A DNA stretch of 5,316 nucleotides from Mageeibacillus sp. UBA5734 (lineage in GTDB: Bacteria; Bacillota; Clostridia; Saccharofermentanales; UBA5734): positions 1-5,316 of the forward strand of contig DIGA01000077.1 in the NCBI GenBank assembly GCA_002419365.1, read 5' to 3'. Below the pieces are notes generated by a model. That model searched no databases. It was not told the DNA's origin and saw nothing but the letters and a program-made list of their open reading frames with translations. Positions within the stretch are counted from its first letter, which is position 1. Every line of letters starts with the position of its first letter. Positions 1 to 5,316 of the stretch are shown one piece after another. The translations under genes and the position numbers were made by a program.

Positions 1-1227
1 GGACCGACCCCGGTCATCAATAATTCCCTGCGCGGCATCATCGAAACGTGCCTGAACAATCCAGATGTCTTCGGGACTGTGTATGCCGGTTACCATGGCG
101 TCGAAGGGATCCTGCGTGAAGAATTGCTTGACCTCAGTGCCCAGGACCGCGATGAAATCGCCCTTCTGCGAAACACACCATCAGCCGGAGCGATCGGCAC
201 CTGCCGCTACAAGCTCAAATCCAGCCGCCCCCAGGATTTTGACCGTGTCATCGATGTACTCAAGGCCCATGACATTGGGTACCTCTTCTATATTGGTGGC
301 AACGACTCGATGGACACCGCTCACAAAATCAGCCAATTGGCTGCCCAGAGCGGGTATGAACTGATTGCGACTGGCGTGCCCAAGACCATCGACAATGACG
401 TAGGCGACACGGAATTCCAGATCATCGACCACACCCCCGGATATGGCAGCGTGGCCAGATACTGGACCTCGCTGATCCAGAACGCCAACGAAGAGAATCG
501 CGGTTCTGCGACTGCAGACCCGATCCTGGTGATGCAGGCCATGGGACGCAAAATCGGATATATTCCTGCAGCCGCCCGTCTCGCAGACCCAAACCGCGAG
601 ATGCCGCTCCTGATCTACATGTCCGAAGCAGGCTTGAGCTTGCCGGAAATTGCCGACCAGGTAGATCGCCAGATCCAGAAAACTGGACGAGCCATGGTTG
701 TGGTCAGTGAAGGCCTCGATGTCGGCGATCTCGGCGAAAGCAAGGACTCTTTCGGCCACACGCAATTTGGCGCCAGCCAGACGACCGTCAGCCAGACGGT
801 CGTCAACTACCTCAATGCCCATAAGCTCAAGGCACGCGGCCAGGTGCCAGGCATAGACCAGCGGGTCCAGATCAACCTGGCCTCACCGGTTGACCTGGAT
901 GAAGCGTATCGCCTGGGCCAGCAGGCCGTACAGGTTGCCTTGGAATCTGGCAATGGCTACATGTCGACTCTGACCCGCTTGCCGGGACCTGTCTACAATG
1001 TCCAGTATGGCAAAGTTGACCTGTCCCTGGTCGCCAACTCGGAGCGCACCTTCCCAGCCAGCTGGCTTACAGCTGAACGCAACGATGTCACGGACGAGTT
1101 CCTGGCCTACGCCCGCCCCCTGATTGGTGAAGATTTTGTCACCGTCCCGATGGTCAATGGTCTGATGCGATTTGCCCGTTTCAAACCCGTTTTTGCCGAA
1201 AAGAAATTGCCCCCCTACCAATTCTGA
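1..1227 (+). CDS. pfp: Pyrophosphate-type 6-phosphofructokinase, 5'-truncated by the window edge
   Basis: Predicted to phosphorylate fructose 6-phosphate to fructose 1,6-bisphosphate, reversibly, with PPi as donor, in the cytosol. The open frame runs from base 1 (GPTPVIN, the phosphate-binding loop near the N terminus of this family) to TGA at 1225-1227, giving 408 residues. Probably only about a dozen N-terminal residues are missing; the GTG at 79 is internal. Visible motifs, numbered from base 1: GGNDS 99-103, PKTIDND 127-133 with the catalytic Asp pair, MGR 181-183, SEG 236-238, and a C-terminal RFARFKPVF...KKLPPY tail. Asp102 (Gly104 in E. coli ATP-PFK) and Lys128 (Gly in the ATP enzyme) are the known determinants of PPi rather than ATP use. 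Asn101 replaces the Asp of the usual GGD. Family assignment is firm; donor specificity is inferred from these residues. It is first in the visible gene run, 31 bases before the HAD gene. Confidence 0.95.
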   Translation, partial: GPTPVINNSLRGIIETCLNNPDVFGTVYAGYHGVEGILREELLDLSAQDRDEIALLRNTPSAGAIGTCRYKLKSSRPQDFDRVIDVLKAHDIGYLFYIGGNDSMDTAHKISQLAAQSGYELIATGVPKTIDNDVGDTEFQIIDHTPGYGSVARYWTSLIQNANEENRGSATADPILVMQAMGRKIGYIPAAARLADPNREMPLLIYMSEAGLSLPEIADQVDRQIQKTGRAMVVVSEGLDVGDLGESKDSFGHTQFGASQTTVSQTVVNYLNAHKLKARGQVPGIDQRVQINLASPVDLDEAYRLGQQAVQVALESGNGYMSTLTRLPGPVYNVQYGKVDLSLVANSERTFPASWLTAERNDVTDEFLAYARPLIGEDFVTVPMVNGLMRFARFKPVFAEKKLPPYQF

Positions 1228-1242
1228 TCTGAAAATTTAAAT

Positions 1243-1250
1243 GAGGAGGA
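1243..1250 (+). promoter_or_regulatory. Strong ribosome binding site fixing the HAD gene start
   Basis: GAGGAGGA lies 8 bases before the ATG at 1259. An upstream in-frame ATG at 1241 overlaps this Shine-Dalgarno sequence and would add only six residues (MRRTSL), so 1259 is the credible start. Confidence 0.85.
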
Positions 1251-1258
1251 CATCCCTA

Positions 1259-2146
1259 ATGAGCAACCCTGCCCAAGCCCTGATTGACATGGAAAAGAAA
1301 CATGACTACATGATCTGCGTCGACTCCGACGGCTGCGCCTTTGACGCGATGGAGATCAAGCAGAAAGAATGCTTTGCCCCGAACTTCATCAATGCCTATG
1401 ATCTCCAGGCAGTCTCCAAATATGCCCGGGAATGTTGGGAATTCGTCAACTTGTACTCCGTTGACCGCGGCTGTAACCGGTTCATCGCCATTATCAAGGC
1501 GCTGGATCTTTTGGGCAAACGCAAAGAAGTCATTGCCCGTGGTTTTAAAGTCCCGGACACTACTGGCCTACAGGAATGGGTCAAGGTTGAAACCAAACTG
1601 GGTAACCCAGCCCTCGAAGCGGCGATTGAAAAGACTGGTGATCCATCCCTGAAGCAAGCGATGCGCTACTCCATTCCCGCTAACAAGAGCGTCGAAGAAA
1701 TTGTCCATGGTGTACCACCATTTCCGCTGGTTCGCGAGTCTCTCGCCAAAGGCGCGGAAAAGGCTGAGATGGTTGTTGTCTCGGCCACGCCGGCTGAAGC
1801 GCTGCAGCGTGAGTGGACGGAACATGGCCTGATCGAGTACATGACCGTGGTTGCTGGCCAGGAAGTTGGCACCAAAAAAGAACAAATCCGCCTGGCCATG
1901 TCCGGCCGCTACGATCCGGAAAAAGTGATCATGGTCGGTGATGCGATGGGCGACCTGGAAGCCGCCAAGGCCAATGGCGTGCTGTATTATCCGATCAATC
2001 CGGGTGCCGAGGATGCCTCCTGGGCCCGCTTCTATAACGAAGCTTTAGACAAATTCATCGATGGCACGTTCGCCGGCGCCTATCAGGATGCCCTGATCGA
2101 GGAATTCAAAACCTATCTGCCAGTCAATCCCCCGTGGGAAAAGTGA
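1259..2146 (+). CDS. HAD-superfamily hydrolase (probable phosphatase), substrate unknown
   Basis: A 295-residue cytosolic protein without signal peptide or membrane segment. All four HAD motifs are present. Motif I is VDSDGCAFD, with nucleophile Asp22 and acid/base Asp24. Motif II is VVVSATP with Ser175. Motif III is GTKKEQI with Lys206 or Lys207. Motif IV is MVGDAMGDLEAA with Asp228 and Asp232 for Mg2+. The DxD pair with Asp at the +2 position is typical of HAD phosphatases and phosphomutases, which work through a phospho-aspartate. About 150 residues separate motifs I and II, so this is a C1-type cap arrangement with a cap larger than the usual small helical one; the cap sets substrate choice and I do not recognise it. 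Cys26 replaces the usual Thr/Val after DxDG. Its place between pfp and gnd suggests a sugar phosphate or sugar-acid phosphate substrate (inference). Its 3' end is partly duplicated downstream. Confidence 0.9.
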   Translation: MSNPAQALIDMEKKHDYMICVDSDGCAFDAMEIKQKECFAPNFINAYDLQAVSKYARECWEFVNLYSVDRGCNRFIAIIKALDLLGKRKEVIARGFKVPDTTGLQEWVKVETKLGNPALEAAIEKTGDPSLKQAMRYSIPANKSVEEIVHGVPPFPLVRESLAKGAEKAEMVVVSATPAEALQREWTEHGLIEYMTVVAGQEVGTKKEQIRLAMSGRYDPEKVIMVGDAMGDLEAAKANGVLYYPINPGAEDASWARFYNEALDKFIDGTFAGAYQDALIEEFKTYLPVNPPWEK

Positions 2147-2189
2147 GAAGACGTTCAGCCCAGTCACACCCCCGTGGGAGAAGTGAAAA
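2120..2189 (+). repeat. Imperfect 40-base-period direct repeat covering the HAD gene 3' end
   Basis: Bases 2120-2149, which encode the last HAD residues and the TGA, recur at 2160-2189 with 26 of 30 positions identical (mismatches at 2127, 2128, 2140 and 2147). The core CCCCCGTGGG is identical in both. The second copy is non-coding. The period is not a multiple of three, so this is not a protein repeat. It looks like an old tandem duplication of the gene end that enlarged the gap before gnd. Confidence 0.8.
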
Positions 2190-2199
2190 CTGTAACAAA

Positions 2200-2220
2200 T
2201 CGACGGTCAGAATTCGACGG
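2200..2220 (+). repeat. Short direct repeat TCGACGG x2 upstream of gnd
   Basis: TCGACGG occurs at 2200-2206 and again at 2214-2220, a 14-base period, 50 bases upstream of the gnd start. It could be a pair of half-sites for a regulator, but two 7-base copies are weak evidence and there is no dyad symmetry. Confidence 0.25.
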
Positions 2221-2259
2221 GTTTGCTAATCTTGAGACAAGCAGCCCCATTCAAAGATT

Positions 2260-2263
2260 GGAG
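2260..2263 (+). promoter_or_regulatory. Ribosome binding site of gnd
   Basis: GGAG sits 6 bases before the ATG at 2270. This selects the start that gives MSKQNIGMIG, matching the N terminus of known Gnd proteins. An in-frame GTG at 2174 lies inside the duplicated HAD tail and is rejected. Confidence 0.75.
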
Positions 2264-2269
2264 ATTCCT

Positions 2270-3673
2270 ATGAGCAAGCAAAATATCGGCATGATCGGCC
2301 TGGGCGTCATGGGCAAGAACCTGGCACTCAACATCGAAAACCACGGCTTTAGCGTGACGGTCTACGATCCTTGGACCGATCGCGTGGACGAATTCATCAG
2401 CGAATTGCAGGGAGAAAACATCATCGGCGCCAAGAGCATCGAGGAATTTGTCAGCTCCCTGGAAACTCCGCGCCGGATCATGATGATGATCAAGGACGGC
2501 AAGCCGGTCGATGACATGATCGCCTCCCTCAAGCCACATCTCGACAAAGGCGATATCCTGATCGAAGGCGGCAATTCCTTCTTCAAAGACACCGTCCGCC
2601 GCAACCGCGAACTCGAAGCAGAAGGCTTCCGCTACATCGGATCCGGTGTTTCCGGTGGCGAGGAGGGCGCCCGCAATGGTCCGGCCCTGATGCCGGGTGG
2701 CCAGCCGGACGCTTACGAGCTGATCGCCCCGATCTTCAATGCCATTGCCGCCAAAGTCAATGGCGAACCCTGCAGCACCTATATCGGTGCTGATGGCGCT
2801 GGCCATTACGTCAAAATGGTCCATAACGGCATCGAATATGGCGACATGCAGCTGATCACCGAAGCCTATTTCCTTCTGAAGGAAATCCTCGGCCTGACCG
2901 CTGAGGAACTCCATGAAGTCTTTGCCGACTGGAACAAAGGCGAACTCGACAGCTATCTGATCGAAATCACCGCCGATATCTTCACCAAAAAGGATCCGGA
3001 CACTGGCAAGCCCGTCGTCGACATCATCAAGGACGCTGCCGGCCAGAAAGGCACTGGCAAGTGGACCAGCCAGAACGCCCTCGATCTGGGCGTTGCGGCC
3101 CCCACGATCGCTGAAGCTGTCTTTGCCCGCTGCATGTCCGCACTCAAGCCGGAACGTGTCGCTGCCAGCAGCCAGATCCAGGGCCCGGCAGTAACCTTCC
3201 AGGGCGACCGCTCGGCTTTCATCGAGGCCGTGCGCAAGGCCCTGTACGCCAGCAAGATCTGCTCCTATGCCCAGGGCTTCTCCCTGATGAAGACGGCTTC
3301 CGAGGAATATGGCTGGGATCTCAAGCTCGGCAACATCGCCATGATATTCCGCGGCGGCTGCATCATCCGGGCCCAGTTCCTGCACCAGATCAAAGATGCC
3401 TTTGCTGCTGACCCGGACCTCAAGAACCTCATGCTGGCGCCTTATTTCAAGAATACGCTCGAACAGTACCAGGGGGCCTGGCGCGAAGTGGTCGCCACTG
3501 CTGCCATTAACGGTGTCGCTGTCCCCGCTTTCTCCAGTGCACTGTCCTATTTTGACAGCTATCGCACGGCTACCCTGCCCGCTAACCTGCTCCAGGCCCA
3601 GCGCGACTATTTCGGTGCCCACACGTACCAGCGCATTGACCAGGAAGGCACGTTCCACACCCAGTGGTTTTGA
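2270..3673 (+). CDS. gnd: 6-phosphogluconate dehydrogenase, decarboxylating, with NAD-like cofactor site
   Basis: Catalyses oxidative decarboxylation of 6-phosphogluconate to ribulose 5-phosphate and CO2, the third step of the oxidative pentose-phosphate pathway, in the cytosol. The 467-residue length matches the E. coli enzyme and similarity is visible along the whole protein. Rossmann motif GLGVMG is at 10-15; GVSGGEEGA starts at 126 and includes Ser128-Gly129-Gly130; the catalytic segment HYVKMVHNGIEYGDMQ holds Lys182 and Glu189; and QRDYFGAHTY near the C terminus holds substrate-binding Arg445 and His451 from the partner subunit. The protein ends FHTQWF. The odd point is residues 33-35, Asp-Pro-Trp. 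NADP enzymes carry Asn-Arg-Ser/Thr there, where the Arg and its neighbours hold the 2'-phosphate. An acidic residue at the end of the second strand favours NAD. Identity is certain; cofactor preference is inferred. It lies 123 bases after the HAD gene and 59 before the LarA-like gene. Confidence 0.97.
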   Translation: MSKQNIGMIGLGVMGKNLALNIENHGFSVTVYDPWTDRVDEFISELQGENIIGAKSIEEFVSSLETPRRIMMMIKDGKPVDDMIASLKPHLDKGDILIEGGNSFFKDTVRRNRELEAEGFRYIGSGVSGGEEGARNGPALMPGGQPDAYELIAPIFNAIAAKVNGEPCSTYIGADGAGHYVKMVHNGIEYGDMQLITEAYFLLKEILGLTAEELHEVFADWNKGELDSYLIEITADIFTKKDPDTGKPVVDIIKDAAGQKGTGKWTSQNALDLGVAAPTIAEAVFARCMSALKPERVAASSQIQGPAVTFQGDRSAFIEAVRKALYASKICSYAQGFSLMKTASEEYGWDLKLGNIAMIFRGGCIIRAQFLHQIKDAFAADPDLKNLMLAPYFKNTLEQYQGAWREVVATAAINGVAVPAFSSALSYFDSYRTATLPANLLQAQRDYFGAHTYQRIDQEGTFHTQWF

Positions 3674-3716
3674 TCCGTTCACGCAGAACTGGATCGGAAA
3701 ATGATCAAAACGAACA

Positions 3717-3726
3717 GAGAGAGGTG
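3717..3726 (+). promoter_or_regulatory. Ribosome binding site of the LarA-like gene
   Basis: A purine-rich stretch ending in GAGGTG (core 3721-3726) lies 6 bases before the ATG at 3733 and fixes this start. The longer in-frame ATG at 3664 lies inside the end of gnd and has no such site. Confidence 0.75.
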
Positions 3727-3732
3727 ACCTCC

Positions 3733-5007
3733 ATGGTCAATGTATCGATCCGTGCCACAGACAAGCGCATCTCCGATGAACAGCTGCTGGAAGCTCTGGC
3801 CAAAGCTATCGAGGGTCAGAATTTGAAAAAAGTCCTGCTTCTGCCACCGGACATGACCCGCTTGCATTCCTATGCCGGTAAAATCACGGCAATGTACTAC
3901 CAGATGCTCAAGGACACCTGCCAGGTCGACATCATGCCGGCCCTGGGCACCCATGATCCGATGAGTGAAGCCGAGTGCCTCGAGTTTTTCGGTCCGGATG
4001 TGCCGTATTCGGTGTTCGTCCCGCATCGCTGGAAGGACGATATCGTCAAGATCGGCACGGTTCCGGCTGAGTATGTCCGTGAGGTGAGCGAAGGCCTGAT
4101 CGACTATCCAATCGATGTTGAGGTCAATAAACGCTTGCTTGACCCCAGTTATGACCTGATCATCTCGGTTGGCCAGGTTGTACCCCATGAAGTCGTCGGC
4201 ATGGCTAACTACAGCAAGAACATTTTTGTCGGATGTGGCGGCAAGACGATCATCAACCGGTCCCATTTCCTGGGTGCCGTCTATGGCATGGAACGGGTGA
4301 TGGGCAAAGATTTTTCGCCGGTCCGCAAAGTGTTCGATTATGCCGAAACCCAATTCATCAAAAACATGCCCCTGATGTACATCCTGACCGTCACGACCGT
4401 CGATGCGGGCGAGGTCAATCTCGAAGGCCTGTACATTGGCCGGGAACGGTTCCTGTTTGAGAATGCCCTGGAACAGAGCCAGAAGCGGAATTTGATTTTC
4501 CTCGACCGTGCCCCGAAGAAGGTGGTTGTCTACCTCGACGAACGCGAGTTCAAGAGCACCTGGCTCGGCAATAAATCCGTCTACCGCACCCGGATGGCGA
4601 TTGCGGACAATGGCGAACTGCTGATCCTGGCGCCCGGTGTGCGCAAGTTTGGCGAAGACTCTGGTATCGATGCCCTGATCCGCAAATATGGCTATGTCGG
4701 CCGGCTGAAGGTCCTGGAAGCCTACAAGCAAAACGAAGACCTGCAGGATAATTTGTCAGCAGCTGCCCATCTGATTCATGGCTCGTCCGACGGTCGTTTC
4801 TCGATCACCTATGCGGTCGAGAACTTGACCCGGGAAGAAGTCGAAGGGGTCAATTTCAACTACATGCAGCTATCGGATGCCCTGGCCCGCTATAATCCAG
4901 CCGAACTCAAGGATGGCTGGAACACCCTGCCGGATGGTGAGGAGATTTTCTACATTTCCAATCCAGCCATTGGCCTTTGGGCGGATAAGAAGAAATTCAA
5001 CGCATGA
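3733..5007 (+). CDS. LarA-family (DUF2088) nickel-pincer racemase/epimerase homologue, substrate unknown
   Basis: A 424-residue cytosolic protein, close to the length of Lactiplantibacillus plantarum lactate racemase LarA. Family members interconvert the two C2 configurations of 2-hydroxy acids by hydride transfer, using a nickel-pincer nucleotide bound to a lysine. Visible counterparts of LarA residues are PDMTR (Asp40, Arg43; LarA Asp72, Arg75), GTH (His74; LarA His108), VVPHE (His152; LarA His174), YSKNIFVG (Lys162; LarA Lys184, the cofactor attachment site) and NRSHF (His178; LarA His200, a nickel ligand). The 152-162 and 162-178 spacings equal those of LarA exactly. The intervening loop GMANYSK differs from the GFSGGAK type of lactate racemases, so lactate is doubtful. 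Known relatives act on lactate, malate, 2-hydroxyglutarate, phenyllactate and gluconate. Position next to gnd favours a sugar acid such as gluconate (inference). Cofactor-making larB, larC and larE are not in the window. It is the last gene before the terminator. Confidence 0.88.
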   Translation: MVNVSIRATDKRISDEQLLEALAKAIEGQNLKKVLLLPPDMTRLHSYAGKITAMYYQMLKDTCQVDIMPALGTHDPMSEAECLEFFGPDVPYSVFVPHRWKDDIVKIGTVPAEYVREVSEGLIDYPIDVEVNKRLLDPSYDLIISVGQVVPHEVVGMANYSKNIFVGCGGKTIINRSHFLGAVYGMERVMGKDFSPVRKVFDYAETQFIKNMPLMYILTVTTVDAGEVNLEGLYIGRERFLFENALEQSQKRNLIFLDRAPKKVVVYLDEREFKSTWLGNKSVYRTRMAIADNGELLILAPGVRKFGEDSGIDALIRKYGYVGRLKVLEAYKQNEDLQDNLSAAAHLIHGSSDGRFSITYAVENLTREEVEGVNFNYMQLSDALARYNPAELKDGWNTLPDGEEIFYISNPAIGLWADKKKFNA

Positions 5008-5077
5008 TTTCTGGCTGAATGAGCTGCCAGCGCAGCCTTTCACGCGCAATGATTCGCTGGTTCCCGTGATCGGAGAG

Positions 5078-5122
5078 GGATCGTCTTAATCCATAACTGT
5101 GGTAAGACGGTCCTTTTTATTT
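5078..5122 (+). terminator. Rho-independent terminator ending the four-gene run
   Basis: GGATCGTCTTA (5078-5088) pairs with TAAGACGGTCC (5103-5113) in an 11-base stem with one T-G wobble. CCA 5091-5093 can also pair with TGG 5100-5102 above a 2-base bulge, leaving a 6-base loop. TTTTTATTT follows directly (5114-5122). It lies 70 bases after the LarA-like stop codon, so it should end that transcript. Confidence 0.9.
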
Positions 5123-5178
5123 CTGGACAAGAGCCGCGCAATATTTGCCAGTACTGCAGCAAGAATTCGATGCCGGAC

Positions 5179-5208
5179 CTTACATGCGCTTACTATAATT
5201 TGTATAAA
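5179..5208 (+). promoter_or_regulatory. Possible upstream promoter of the off-window gene
   Basis: CTTACA (5179-5184, 4 of 6 to TTGACA) lies 18 bases before TATAAA (5203-5208). A perfect TATAAT at 5194-5199 overlaps this area but has no good -35 at 17 bases. AT-rich sequence makes chance matches likely. Confidence 0.35.
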
Positions 5209-5242
5209 GAAGATCAGCGGATAGACTCGTGTTTCATACAAG

Positions 5243-5270
5243 ATGACAATTAAATGAAAAAACCTATAAT
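5243..5270 (+). promoter_or_regulatory. Sigma70-like promoter of the off-window gene
   Basis: ATGACA (5243-5248, 5 of 6 to TTGACA), a 16-base spacer, then a perfect TATAAT (5265-5270). Transcription would start near 5277, giving a short leader before the ribosome binding site at 5309. Its position after a terminator and before a Shine-Dalgarno site supports it. Confidence 0.65.
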
Positions 5271-5308
5271 ATTTTATGATTCCCATGTTTTGCTGATCAG
5301 GTTTTGAG

Positions 5309-5314
5309 AGGAGG
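5309..5314 (+). promoter_or_regulatory. Shine-Dalgarno site of a gene starting just past the window
   Basis: A perfect AGGAGG within GAGAGGAGGAT at the right edge. With the 6-8 base spacing used by the other genes here, a start codon is expected about 4-8 bases beyond base 5316. The product cannot be seen. Confidence 0.7.
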
Positions 5315-5316
5315 AT

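Larger units (their letters stand above)
5008..5316. other. Intergenic region with terminator, promoters and ribosome binding site
   Basis: There is no convincing gene in these 309 bases. The first 70 are an ordinary 3' untranslated spacer with one small GCTGC/GCAGC hairpin (5023-5036). A terminator follows at 5078-5122. From about 5123 the composition becomes AT-rich and holds two promoter-like elements and a Shine-Dalgarno site for a gene starting past base 5316. A minus-strand open frame of 66 codons runs through the terminator and promoters and is not credible. Confidence 0.75.

Noticed and set aside
181..822. A 213-codon minus-strand open frame opposite pfp
   Set aside because: Antisense to clear phosphofructokinase motifs; no independent support.
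2174..2269. GTG at 2174 as an extended start for gnd
   Set aside because: It lies in the duplicated HAD tail and adds 32 residues unlike any Gnd N terminus; the ATG at 2270 has a well-placed GGAG and the family-typical MSKQ start.
2207..3682. A 491-codon minus-strand open frame opposite gnd
   Set aside because: It mirrors gnd almost end to end, while the plus strand encodes an unmistakable Gnd. Long antisense frames arise from the codon bias of GC-rich genes. I see no ribosome binding site or recognised domain.
3672..3695. GATCC/GGATC hairpin just after gnd
   Set aside because: Only five pairs with a 14-base loop and no T-run; not a terminator.
3701..3727. An 8-codon open frame (MIKTNRER) ending on the ribosome binding site of the LarA-like gene
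   Set aside because: Too short to judge, with no own ribosome binding site; likely chance.
3679..4731. A 350-codon minus-strand open frame opposite the LarA-like gene
   Set aside because: Same shadow effect; the plus strand carries conserved LarA residues at exact spacing.
5086..5286. A 66-codon minus-strand open frame with hydrophobic N-terminal half
   Set aside because: It runs through the terminator stem and the promoter elements. AT-rich sequence naturally reads as Ile/Phe/Leu/Tyr-rich protein, and no convincing ribosome binding site was seen.
5212..5298. GATCAGC and GCTGATC inverted pair flanking the promoter
   Set aside because: Seven bases separated by over 70 bases is expected by chance; part of it is the CTGATCAG palindrome.

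Overview
The window is a compact run of four same-strand genes followed by a terminator and the promoter region of a gene that starts just beyond the right edge. In order, it holds a pyrophosphate-type 6-phosphofructokinase (5' end cut off), a HAD-superfamily hydrolase, a decarboxylating 6-phosphogluconate dehydrogenase (Gnd), and a LarA-family (DUF2088) nickel-pincer racemase/epimerase homologue. The coding part is moderately GC-rich, with strong Shine-Dalgarno sites. The last ~190 bases are clearly AT-richer and carry sigma70-like promoter elements. This is a bacterial chromosome. PPi-PFK plus a LarA homologue fits an anaerobic, fermentative bacterium, but the sequence alone does not fix the phylum. 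I see no mobile element, CRISPR array, tRNA or rRNA.

Layout: pfp 1-1227; HAD hydrolase 1259-2146 (31-base gap, own strong ribosome binding site); a 123-base gap containing an imperfect tandem duplication of the HAD gene's 3' end; gnd 2270-3673; a 59-base gap; LarA-like gene 3733-5007; rho-independent terminator 5078-5122; promoter candidates at 5179-5208 and 5243-5270; and a perfect AGGAGG at 5309-5314 for an off-window gene. No strong promoter or terminator is visible between the four genes, so one transcript ending at 5122 is the simplest reading (inference).

Functionally the cluster joins reversible, PPi-linked glycolysis (fructose 6-phosphate to fructose 1,6-bisphosphate) to the oxidative pentose-phosphate step (6-phosphogluconate to ribulose 5-phosphate). 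It adds a phosphatase-like HAD protein of unknown substrate and an enzyme predicted to invert the C2 hydroxyl of a 2-hydroxy acid. Two points stand out. Gnd has Asp-Pro-Trp where NADP-dependent enzymes have Asn-Arg-Ser/Thr, which suggests NAD use. The LarA homologue keeps the cofactor-binding His/Lys/His at exact LarA spacing but has a different loop between them, and it sits next to gnd, which suggests a sugar acid such as gluconate as substrate. Together these suggest a catabolic sugar-acid module, but that is a hypothesis.
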